From: Fidelibacterota bacterium
GTDB taxonomy: Bacteria > Fidelibacterota > Marinisomatia > Marinisomatales > UBA1611
Direction: 5' to 3'
DNA: 5,706 nt
Assembly: GCA_012964275.1 (NCBI GenBank)
Contig: DTUG01000240.1
Span: forward strand, 1 to 5,706
Part shown: one piece after another, positions 1-5,578 of the stretch
How the letters are laid out: each line of letters starts with the position of its first letter
Numbering within the stretch: position 1 is the first letter of the stretch
Position numbers and translations under genes: made by a program
Notes under the pieces: model-generated
What the model was told of the DNA's origin: nothing
What the model saw: only the letters and a program-made list of their open reading frames with translations
Databases searched by the model: none

Positions 1-1
1 T

Positions 2-682
2 GCCTCGGAAAAACATCACTATGGAACCCGAATTATTTTTGACAACGATGGTTATTTATATTTTGCCATTGGTGACCGGGGTCAGCGTGAAAAAGCTCAG
101 ATATTAAATTATCCTAACGGGAAAATCCACCGCTTGCATGATGATGGAACCGTCCCCCGGGATAATCCATTTTTTGACAATGAAAGGGCTCTATCATCAA
201 TCTGGTCCTACGGCCACCGCAACCCACAAGGATTGGTAATTCATCCTCGAACTGGAGAAATTTGGGAGTCTGAACATGGTCCCAGGGGCGGAGATGAGTT
301 AAACATAATATATCCGGGGAAAAATTTTGGCTGGCCTGTCATCACATATGGAAAAAATTATAACGGTACAATCATAAGTCACCTAACTCACAATGATGGG
401 ATGGAACAACCCGTGCTGCATTGGACACCATCAATTGCGGTGTGCGGAATAACATTCTACGAAGGGAAAGTATTCACGGAATGGGGAAATAATTTATTTG
501 CAACGTCACTTAAGTATGAAAGGCTGCACCGGCTTGAGATCCTTGATGGGAAGGTGGTTGAACAGGAGATCATTTACGATGCCGGTAGCCGTGTAAGAGA
601 TGTGGAAATCGGCCCTCTTGGGTTTATATATGTTGCCCTTGAAGACCCCGGACGAATAGTGCGTTTTGTACCTGTGGATTAA
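2..682 (+). CDS. PQQ-dependent sugar dehydrogenase, C-terminal part (5' end outside window)
   Basis: The frame is open from base 2, giving 226 residues before TAA at 680-682; an in-frame TTG at 134 is only an internal codon, because family motifs lie upstream of it. Motifs in order are HYGTRIIFD (residues 6-14), GDRGQREKAQ (24-33), GKIHRL then DNPF, YGHRNPQGL (70-78), EHGPRGGDELN (91-101), NFGWP (108-112), and GSRVRDVEIGP (195-205). These are the signatures of the soluble glucose/aldose sugar dehydrogenase (YliI/Asd) beta-propeller family. By family knowledge it oxidises aldose sugars in the periplasm using PQQ and calcium. The EHGP loop is in the calcium/PQQ region, and R197 and R199 match the paired PQQ-contacting arginines of the family. 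Full-length members have roughly 350-470 residues, so the signal peptide and the catalytic-histidine region lie off the left edge. In the usual PSIAPSG stretch this protein reads PSIAVCG (143-149). The family call is secure; the actual sugar is unknown. Confidence 0.93.
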   Translation, partial: ASEKHHYGTRIIFDNDGYLYFAIGDRGQREKAQILNYPNGKIHRLHDDGTVPRDNPFFDNERALSSIWSYGHRNPQGLVIHPRTGEIWESEHGPRGGDELNIIYPGKNFGWPVITYGKNYNGTIISHLTHNDGMEQPVLHWTPSIAVCGITFYEGKVFTEWGNNLFATSLKYERLHRLEILDGKVVEQEIIYDAGSRVRDVEIGPLGFIYVALEDPGRIVRFVPVD

Positions 683-1221
683 TTCCAGTACATATCAATG
701 AAATTGCCCCAGTTGGTTCTCATTGCCTGGGGAATGGGAAATGTATACGTATGTAGAGTACAGGTTACTCTATTAGCACTAGAAACTTTTTTCATTTGTC
801 CTCTTGTTATTAAATAAGAGATGACCTCTACAACCTCTTTCCCTCTATACAATCGATTAGATTCACGTTTAGAACTCAATTTAATTTCCGAATTATTTAC
901 CTTAAATGTTAATGTTTGGCCACTGGGAATAGAAAGCCGCTCAGTTCCATAATAGGATACACGTAAATATGGAACTTTTAATGAAGAAATAACAATATCT
1001 ATATCAACAGATCTTCTTTCCTCTTCAAACTGTACAAAGAATCCATTGGATTTTTGTCGAATCATATTTGTCTGAGTGTAACGATTCTCCTTTTTAACAA
1101 TACGGTAATCAGGTTTAACGGTCTGAACCGGTTTTATTTCCTTGGGGGACACTTTAAAATAGGAGCATGCCGATCCGATGAATAGTAATGCAATTAATAA
1201 TATGTATAAAACAGGTCTCAT
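679..1221 (-). CDS. Predicted lipoprotein of unknown function
   Basis: I do not recognise this family. The open frame begins at an ATG at 1263 (194 residues), but I prefer the ATG at 1221 (180 residues). From there the protein starts with a compact lipoprotein signal: Met-Arg, a hydrophobic run VLYILLIALLFIG, then SAC with the lipidation cysteine at residue 19. From 1263 a polar 14-residue extension would precede the signal. Neither start has a clear Shine-Dalgarno sequence. The -3 residue of the lipobox is Gly rather than Leu, which is allowed but less common. The mature part is about 160 residues, with alternating hydrophobic and charged stretches suggesting a beta-rich fold, and ends in aromatic residues (NWGNFIDMYWN). 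It lies 124 bp or more downstream of the amine oxidase on the same strand, and its stop overlaps the stop of the convergent sugar dehydrogenase. It is probably anchored in a membrane facing the periplasm. Confidence 0.75.
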   Translation of the reverse strand: MRPVLYILLIALLFIGSACSYFKVSPKEIKPVQTVKPDYRIVKKENRYTQTNMIRQKSNGFFVQFEEERRSVDIDIVISSLKVPYLRVSYYGTERLSIPSGQTLTFKVNNSEIKLSSKRESNRLYRGKEVVEVISYLITRGQMKKVSSANRVTCTLHTYTFPIPQAMRTNWGNFIDMYWN

Positions 1222-1263
1222 GCTGGGCCGGTATCTTACCGAAGTATTAAAACTATAAGTCAT

Positions 1264-1387
1264 GTCAATCGATAAAATTAATATGAAATACTTACAAACT
1301 AAACGGGTTCATTCTATTCAAGCCCTAGTACTATAAGGAAGTTTAAGCTGTTGTCTATTTTTTAATATGGTGAGATCAAATAATTAT
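1264..1387. other. Intergenic gap, amine oxidase to lipoprotein gene
   Basis: This A+T-rich gap separates two minus-strand genes. I find no convincing hairpin followed by a T-run and no well-spaced -35/-10 pair on the minus strand. It is therefore undecided whether the lipoprotein gene is the last gene of the upstream operon or has its own promoter here. The gap is much longer than the others in the cluster (overlaps and 38 bp), which mildly favours separate transcription. Confidence 0.5.
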
Positions 1388-2848
1388 TCAAATACGTTTT
1401 ACAATTTCCTTAAACGCCCGAATACCAGATTCAATCGCTCCATTCATAGATGCCCGGTAAATTGAGGTATGCTCGCCAGCAAAATGAAATCTTCCTTCAG
1501 GTTGTGCCAATATTTCTCTGAAATCCTTTTGACCAACTCCAGCAACAGAATAGCTGGCTTTTAGCCAAGGATCTTTATTCCAGTATTTTGTAACTCCGCC
1601 TTCCCAGTATTGAGGCGCATCATTCCAAATTTCGGCACAGGTTTCCTGGGCTACTTTCATTCTCCTTTGTTCATTCATTCTGCCTAGCCTCTCTGCATCC
1701 GACCCTGATGTAAATGAAAGCAGAATACCTCGTGGACCTGGTTGATCAATTGAAAAATGGTACACTCGCCTTAACGGAGTATCTGTAAACACACGCTGAC
1801 CGATAGAACCCGGCTCATCCCAAAACCTCCTGCGGTACTGCATTGCAACTTTCATTACATGACCATAAGACTGATTACGAATACAATGCATCTTAGAATC
1901 TGAAAATGGAGGATCTATTTTTATGCTGCGCAAAATGGAAACTGGTAACGCCAACACGCAATTGTTCCCAGACATTGATCGGCGTTTTCCATTCTCAGCA
2001 AAGTAAATTGTAACTCGGTCTTCGTTGTATTCAATTTTTACAATGGGCCGATTATAGCGGATCTTCTCACCTAATTTTTTAGCAAATATTTTGGGGACCT
2101 GATCGTTCCCGCCCAGTATACGCCCTTCTTCAGTATTTTCACTGAAAGCGGATGTTTCTGAGTTTGCTAACACCATATTAAGGGCCGACATCTGGGAAGA
2201 TATTGTGGTGGATTCAGTTGCATTCGTGTAAGTGTACAAATCAATGATGTCCTGCGGCGCGCCGCCTTTCCTGAGCACATCTGCCACAGACATTTTATCC
2301 AGGGCCTGCACTTCCGCAGAGGACGGGCCAAGGCTTCGGACTTTTTCAATCCAGTCTTGAATATATGCTGATTCCTGACCAAAAAGTTTACCCCCTTTAA
2401 TACCATTGAAAGGCAGGTTCTTTTTTCCGGATTTGAGATCTTTCATTGAGATATGCTGATCCCGTACATATATCCCATCATACTGTTTTGCTGGCAAAAC
2501 TTTTAATCCAAAATCTTCGCAATATTTACGCAAATATTTATCGCTGGAATCCACATATTCTGCACCCATCTCGGCATAAAGACCATCGGCGAAGGTGTCT
2601 CGGTAAGTGCGAACTCGTCCACCGGGCCGTGAACGGGCTTCCAAAAGCAGAACATTATATCCGGATTGATCAAGATCATAGGCACATGCCAGGCCCGCAA
2701 GCCCCGCTCCGACAATAATAATTCTGTTATGATCACTGAAAGATTTAGTGCTTATCTTGGTCATATTGGTGAGACCTTTAGGCATTATTGCTCCAGCGCC
2801 CAGCACCATTGATGATTTTAAAAAATTCCTGCGGCTATGTTTCTTCAT
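1388..2848 (-). CDS. Tat-exported FAD-dependent amine oxidase (flavin monoamine oxidase family)
   Basis: This 486-residue protein is a full-length member of the flavin amine oxidase family, which oxidises amines or amino acids to imines with release of hydrogen peroxide. The N-terminus holds an exact twin-arginine motif, SRRNFLK (residues 5-11), and a weak hydrophobic stretch, so it should be folded with FAD and exported. The dinucleotide fold follows: IIIVGAGLAG (43-52), ribose-binding E70, and PGGRVRT (75-81), then GAEYVD (95-100). VMKVAMQY (331-338) places K333 at the position of the flavin-facing lysine of monoamine oxidases (K296 in MAO-B). The C-terminal FAD motif is FAGEHTS (456-462), with MNGAIESG (468-475). 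The cysteine that binds FAD covalently in animal MAO is absent (ASYSVAG at 431-437), so FAD is probably non-covalent. An AAGGA at 2859-2863 lies 10 bases before the ATG and supports the start. It follows the sulfotransferase-like gene by 38 bp, probably in the same operon. The substrate is unknown; L-amino acid or polyamine oxidase are alternatives. Confidence 0.92.
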   Translation of the reverse strand: MKKHSRRNFLKSSMVLGAGAIMPKGLTNMTKISTKSFSDHNRIIIVGAGLAGLACAYDLDQSGYNVLLLEARSRPGGRVRTYRDTFADGLYAEMGAEYVDSSDKYLRKYCEDFGLKVLPAKQYDGIYVRDQHISMKDLKSGKKNLPFNGIKGGKLFGQESAYIQDWIEKVRSLGPSSAEVQALDKMSVADVLRKGGAPQDIIDLYTYTNATESTTISSQMSALNMVLANSETSAFSENTEEGRILGGNDQVPKIFAKKLGEKIRYNRPIVKIEYNEDRVTIYFAENGKRRSMSGNNCVLALPVSILRSIKIDPPFSDSKMHCIRNQSYGHVMKVAMQYRRRFWDEPGSIGQRVFTDTPLRRVYHFSIDQPGPRGILLSFTSGSDAERLGRMNEQRRMKVAQETCAEIWNDAPQYWEGGVTKYWNKDPWLKASYSVAGVGQKDFREILAQPEGRFHFAGEHTSIYRASMNGAIESGIRAFKEIVKRI

Positions 2849-2858
2849 CTTTATAGTT

Positions 2859-2863
2859 TCCTT
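2859..2863 (-). promoter_or_regulatory. Ribosome binding site of the amine oxidase gene
   Basis: On the minus strand AAGGA lies 10 bases upstream of the ATG at 2848. It supports the start codon that places the twin-arginine motif at residue 6, as expected for a Tat signal. Confidence 0.6.
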
Positions 2864-2886
2864 GGCAATTTATTGGATCATGTCAA

Positions 2887-3618
2887 TTATAATTTAAACC
2901 CTGAGAGATATTCGTAGCAGGGCATACACTGGCCCAAAAAACTCCGATACTCAGCGGGAACAGGTTCATTCTTTTTTCGATAAGCAATAAAACCAGTGGA
3001 TTTTTCTACATTTTGATACCAAAAAGGTGCCCAAACCCCATCTGTATCTCGAGATCCTGCGGGCCAAGCCAGCATCTGTTTAGAATAAACAATCCCCAAT
3101 CGATCACACAACAACTGCAAATACTTATCCGGGTTGGTCAGGATATCTTTCGAATCAACCACAATAGGTACGGCTTCAGTTATTTCCATAATCATATTAA
3201 ACAATTCCACTTGCTGGATAAATCCCAGGTCCCGAATCTCCCGAATCGGATTCTGGCGGGAATAACTGTTGATAACTTCCGCTGGATGCCGGACCAGAAA
3301 ACAATTCCTGAAACCTGTTATCCAATCTAAATCACCAGCATCCACTACATGATGAACCATATGTTTTTGATACCAAATGAACCGCTCATGTGGAATTGGG
3401 CCAGTGATCAATTCCACAATCGTATGCCAATTAGTGCTTTGGGATTTTATTACCTCATCTCTACCGGGGTGGTCAGCTCCAGTTCTATATAAATAATGTG
3501 CATAGAATGGTTCATCGATAACAGCAGTATCCGGTCGATTTTCAAAAGCACGCATCAGAGCAGTAGAAATATTGCGCGGCCCGGACCACATGGCAATACG
3601 AACCTCTTTATCAGTCAT
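2887..3618 (-). CDS. Sulfotransferase-like P-loop protein paired with class IV aminotransferase
   Basis: This 243-residue protein has the layout of small PAPS-type sulfotransferases. The N-terminal loop WSGPRNISTALM (11-22) takes the place of the 5'-phosphosulfate-binding loop, with R14 and no lysine. FLVRHPAEVINSY (107-119) matches the 3'-phosphate-binding segment, with R110 and S118 at the key positions. VVDSKDILTNPDKYLQLL (153-170) fits the late family helix. DEPFYAHYL (35-43) and DGVWAPFWYQNVEKSTGF (193-210) mark a particular subfamily: from memory, the N-terminal domain of plant branched-chain aminotransferase-like proteins has nearly the same segments. No signal peptide is visible, so it is probably cytoplasmic. 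Its ATG shares one base with the aminotransferase stop (TAATG), and I see only a weak Shine-Dalgarno sequence, so translation is probably coupled. Whether it truly transfers sulfate is unknown, as no acceptor is evident. An alternative is a P-loop partner protein acting on the aminotransferase product. Confidence 0.85.
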   Translation of the reverse strand: MTDKEVRIAMWSGPRNISTALMRAFENRPDTAVIDEPFYAHYLYRTGADHPGRDEVIKSQSTNWHTIVELITGPIPHERFIWYQKHMVHHVVDAGDLDWITGFRNCFLVRHPAEVINSYSRQNPIREIRDLGFIQQVELFNMIMEITEAVPIVVDSKDILTNPDKYLQLLCDRLGIVYSKQMLAWPAGSRDTDGVWAPFWYQNVEKSTGFIAYRKKNEPVPAEYRSFLGQCMPCYEYLSGFKL

Positions 3619-4526
3619 TAACCCACAGTCCGCTTATCAATATCCAAGGCATACCAGTCCTGAAGATTTTTTGTTGCCGGCCCACGAGTACCGCTGCCAA
3701 TTTTATTGCCGTCCACTGAAATCACGGGTATCACGCCGGCAAAGGTCCCGCTGACAAATACTTCATCGGCAGAATGCACATCCTTAGGAATAAAATTCTT
3801 TTCCAGTACAGAGACGTCATATTCCCTGCAGAGCCGGATGACAGCTCCGCGAGTGACCCCGTTCAGGCAATATTCGCCGGTTGATGTCCAAACTTCTTCG
3901 TCTCTTACTATAAAGAAATTGGTGGAATTGCAAGTGGAAACAAAACCGTGGGGATCCAACATCAAACCTTCGTCCACTCCCAGCCGATCGGCCTCGATAC
4001 AGGCGGCGATGCAATTATGTTTGCTTAGAGAATTGATCTTAGGATCCTGGACAAAATGATCTCTCCGGGTTTTCACTGTAGCTAAGGTAATACCTCTTTC
4101 TTTCACTTCTTCACTGGCTTTCTTGTATTCAGGGATAATAACAACCGTGGGTTTCCCAATGGTGACCCTTGGACTCTGGTACGGCGTTTTCTTGATTCCG
4201 CGGGAAACGATGAGGCGAATATGAACATTGGACTCCATTCCATTTCTTTCTAGGGTATCCCGTAGTGCATTAACCAATCCTTCGCGGGTTAAGCCAATAT
4301 CCATGGCAATAGCTTTTGCCCCGGCATAAAGACGATCCAAATGCTCATCCAAATGAACCAAGTGCCCTCTATGTAAACGAATCCCCTCCCAGACACCATC
4401 TCCTAAAAGATACCCGCTATCCATAACAGATACTTTAGCTTCCGAACGATGGAAAAATTCTCCATTGATATGGACCTGAATATCTTCGTTCCGTTTGTCG
4501 AATTCGTAATCGTGAGTAGACGCCAT
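3618..4526 (-). CDS. Class IV PLP-dependent aminotransferase (branched-chain/D-amino acid aminotransferase-like)
   Basis: This 302-residue protein has the usual length and motifs of fold-type IV aminotransferases, which move an amino group between an amino acid and a 2-oxo acid. Visible features are VHINGEFFHRSEAKVSVMD (18-36), GDGVWEGIR (42-50), and LDEHLDRLYAGAKAI (59-73), with R65 as the PLP-phosphate arginine. K163 in DPKINSLS is the expected Schiff-base lysine. NGVTRGAVI (222-230), ADEVFVSGTFAGVIPV (253-268) and GTRGPATKNL (279-288) complete the cofactor pocket. In GFVSTCNSTNFF (194-205) the residue aligned with the glutamate that contacts the PLP ring nitrogen is T198. The ATG shares one base with the preceding methyltransferase stop (TAATG), and AGAGG at 4534-4538 sits 7 bases upstream. 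The same overlap joins it to the sulfotransferase-like gene. Substrate specificity cannot be read from the sequence, so I give no ilvE or dat symbol; aminodeoxychorismate lyase is a less likely alternative. Confidence 0.9.
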   Translation of the reverse strand: MASTHDYEFDKRNEDIQVHINGEFFHRSEAKVSVMDSGYLLGDGVWEGIRLHRGHLVHLDEHLDRLYAGAKAIAMDIGLTREGLVNALRDTLERNGMESNVHIRLIVSRGIKKTPYQSPRVTIGKPTVVIIPEYKKASEEVKERGITLATVKTRRDHFVQDPKINSLSKHNCIAACIEADRLGVDEGLMLDPHGFVSTCNSTNFFIVRDEEVWTSTGEYCLNGVTRGAVIRLCREYDVSVLEKNFIPKDVHSADEVFVSGTFAGVIPVISVDGNKIGSGTRGPATKNLQDWYALDIDKRTVG

Positions 4527-5278
4527 TATGTTGCCTCTTTTATTTGTCTTAATCTTTCAAATAATATTGCCGACACTGCAGCTGACACATTGAGTGAATT
4601 GGTTTTACCCTGCATGGGGATGGTGGCATGAAAATCGCATGCTGCTAATACTTTTTCACGAATCCCTTTGCCCTCACTGCCAACAACGATCACTGTTTTC
4701 CCGGAATAGTCAATCTTTGTCCAGGGTTTCGCATCAATGCTGTTCTCCATCCCAATGATCCAAAAATCATCTTTTTTTAACTGGGCAATTGTTTCCCGCA
4801 AATTGTTCACTTCGTAGAGCGGCATATGCATAAAGGCACCCTGGCTCACCTGCAAAACCACAGCAGATATAGAGGCGGAATGATGATTGGGGAAAAAAAT
4901 GCCATCAATCCCGGCACATTCAGCCGTGCGGATGATCTGACCCAAATTCTGGGGGTCTTCTATCTGGTCTAATGCCAATAGACAAACCTGATTAGTTTGA
5001 TTTTTAAAATCTGGTAAATCATTAACTACTGGACCGGAAAAATTGACCACTATCCCCTGAGTGCGGTAACCGCTAAATTGCTGATCAAACTGTTTTTTCG
5101 GAATTAATTCAACCGGGAATAAACCATTCTTCAATTGTTTTTCTAAAACACTGTTTTTATCTGCCCTGCTTCCTCGAGCAACATAGATGAGATTAATGGT
5201 GTATTTTGTACTTTGCAGCAAAGCAATACAACTATTGATGCCGAAAAGCTGAAATTTGGTTTGTTTCTGTTTCTTCAT
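4526..5278 (-). CDS. rlmB: TrmH/SpoU family RNA 2'-O-methyltransferase, RlmB-like
   Basis: This 250-residue protein matches the length and two-domain layout of RlmB, which methylates the 2'-hydroxyl of a 23S rRNA guanosine (G2251 in E. coli) using S-adenosylmethionine. Residues 10-75 form the SpoU substrate-binding domain, starting FQLFGINSCIALL and ending YRTQGIVV. The knotted SPOUT domain has its three motifs. Motif 1 is LDQIEDPQNLGQIIRTAE (103-120), with N111 and R117. Motif 2 is IVVGSEGKGIREKV (197-210), with E202. Motif 3 is IPMQGKTNSLNVSAA (220-234), with S228 and N230. QVSQGAFMHMPL (143-154) is also typical. It is cytoplasmic. I see no Shine-Dalgarno sequence before the ATG at 5278. 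It is the first gene of the minus-strand cluster, and its stop shares one base with the aminotransferase start. A related TrmH-family target, such as a tRNA, cannot be excluded. Confidence 0.9.
   Translation of the reverse strand: MKKQKQTKFQLFGINSCIALLQSTKYTINLIYVARGSRADKNSVLEKQLKNGLFPVELIPKKQFDQQFSGYRTQGIVVNFSGPVVNDLPDFKNQTNQVCLLALDQIEDPQNLGQIIRTAECAGIDGIFFPNHHSASISAVVLQVSQGAFMHMPLYEVNNLRETIAQLKKDDFWIIGMENSIDAKPWTKIDYSGKTVIVVGSEGKGIREKVLAACDFHATIPMQGKTNSLNVSAAVSAILFERLRQIKEAT
4534..4538 (-). promoter_or_regulatory. Ribosome binding site of the aminotransferase gene, inside the methyltransferase gene
   Basis: AGAGG on the minus strand ends 7 bases before the ATG at 4526. It lies within the last codons of the upstream methyltransferase gene, so reinitiation at the TAATG junction is likely. 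Confidence 0.6.
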
Positions 5279-5330
5279 TGTTATCGTTTCAATGGAATGA
5301 AAACTTAGGAAGTCGGACTACAGGTTGAAA

Positions 5331-5346
5331 AACAATTATAATTGTT
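5331..5346. repeat. 16-bp perfect palindrome between divergent promoters
   Basis: AACAATTATAATTGTT equals its own reverse complement over all 16 bases. It overlaps the candidate -35 region of the rightward tRNA promoter and the candidate -10 box of the leftward operon promoter. The position fits a dimeric repressor operator controlling both directions, but only four of its sixteen bases are G or C, so it could also be chance. Confidence 0.5.
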
Positions 5347-5364
5347 CAAAATATGAGATGTCCT
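5335..5364 (-). promoter_or_regulatory. Candidate promoter for the methyltransferase-led operon
   Basis: On the minus strand AGGACA (5359-5364) and TATAAT (5335-5340) are separated by 18 bases. The -10 is a perfect sigma-70-type box and the -35 matches 4 of 6 positions. It would start transcription near 5328, leaving a leader of about 50 bases before the ATG at 5278. The -10 box lies inside the palindrome at 5331-5346. The region is A+T-rich, so a chance match is possible. Confidence 0.35.
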
Positions 5365-5371
5365 ATATAAT
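5342..5371 (+). promoter_or_regulatory. Promoter of the tRNA-like gene
   Basis: A perfect TATAAT lies at 5366-5371, with TTGTTC (5342-5347, 3 of 6 matches) 18 bases upstream. Transcription would begin near 5378-5381, just before the tRNA 5' end at 5386. The stretch after the -10 box, CGCCCC (5375-5380), is a G+C-rich discriminator of the kind found at stable-RNA promoters under stringent control. The strength and placement suggest that the tRNA gene was, or still is, transcribed. Confidence 0.6.
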
Positions 5372-5385
5372 TTTCGCCCCGCTAA

Positions 5386-5430
5386 GGGCCCATAGCTCAA
5401 TTGGTTAGAGCAGCGGACTCATAATCCGTG
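5386..5430 (+). pseudogene. 5' half of a CAU-anticodon tRNA (Met or Ile2), 3' half missing
   Basis: The 5' acceptor strand GGGCCCA (5386-5392) is followed by a D arm with stem GCTC/GAGC (5395-5398, 5408-5411) and loop AATTGGTTA. The anticodon stem GCGGA/TCCGT (5413-5417, 5425-5429) encloses the loop CTCATAA, with anticodon CAT at 5420-5422. From 5430 onward tRNA structure fails. There is no TTCRANY T-loop, no variable loop of normal size, and no TGGGCCC to close the acceptor stem anywhere downstream. The best substitute is a stem CTCGG/TCGAG (5431-5435, 5443-5447) with loop GTACTCA, but it starts one base after the anticodon stem and lacks T-loop residues. The gene cannot make a normal tRNA. 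Elongator Met and lysidine-modified Ile2 share this anticodon loop and cannot be told apart here. The break may mark an integration boundary. Confidence 0.75.
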
Positions 5431-5486
5431 CTCGGGTACTCATCGAGAAAACAGAATCGATCCGTATTTATAACATTTACCGACGA

Positions 5487-5517
5487 GAAGCCCCCCGGAA
5501 ACGGGGGGTTTTTCTTT
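5487..5517 (+). terminator. Intrinsic terminator downstream of the tRNA fragment
   Basis: Six C plus G (5491-5497) pair perfectly with C plus six G (5502-5508) around a GAAA tetraloop, followed by TTTTTCTTT (5509-5517). Flanking A and T bases can extend the stem. It is oriented with the tRNA fragment and would end its transcript. A normal 76-base tRNA starting at 5386 would end near 5461, so the terminator sits about where a tRNA terminator would be expected. Confidence 0.9.
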
Positions 5518-5543
5518 ATAAGCAAAATCTTATAGACTTGTCA

Positions 5544-5573
5544 TTTTTAACCGTTTTTAACCATTTTTTAACG
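5544..5573 (+). repeat. Three 10-bp T-tract repeats, probable bent DNA
   Basis: TTTTTAACCG (5544-5553), TTTTTAACCA (5554-5563) and TTTTTTAACG (5564-5573) are adjacent near-copies. T-tracts of five or six bases repeated once per helical turn are known to cause intrinsic curvature. Bent, repeat-rich DNA of this kind is common next to recombination sites and replication origins; which applies here is not shown by the sequence. Confidence 0.6.
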
Positions 5574-5578
5574 TGTTT

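Noticed and set aside
134..682. Separate small gene starting at TTG 134
   Set aside because: The same frame is open to base 2 and encodes conserved dehydrogenase motifs upstream of 134, so this is an internal codon of a gene cut by the window edge.
707..732. Hairpin CCCCAG/CTGGGG near the convergent gene ends
   Set aside because: The stem is 6 bp with a 14-base loop, lies inside the lipoprotein coding region, and has no T-run on either strand, so it is not a credible intrinsic terminator.
2446..2718. Plus-strand open frame inside the amine oxidase gene
   Set aside because: It lies antisense to the conserved FAD-binding N-terminus and its translation looks like no protein family; it is a shadow frame.
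2881..2886. Perfect TTGACA on the minus strand just before the amine oxidase gene
   Set aside because: The only -10-like sequence, TATAAA next to the ATG, is about 25 bases away; at the normal 17-base spacing there is AAGGAA, so I do not call a promoter.
3706..4059. Plus-strand open frame antisense to the aminotransferase
   Set aside because: No motif, no ribosome binding site, and it overlaps conserved catalytic segments of the real gene.
5430..5462. Reading the region as a complete tRNA with an odd T arm
   Set aside because: The possible stem CTCGG/TCGAG leaves a one-base variable region, its loop GTACTCA does not fit TTCRANY, and there is no 3' acceptor strand to pair with GGGCCCA.
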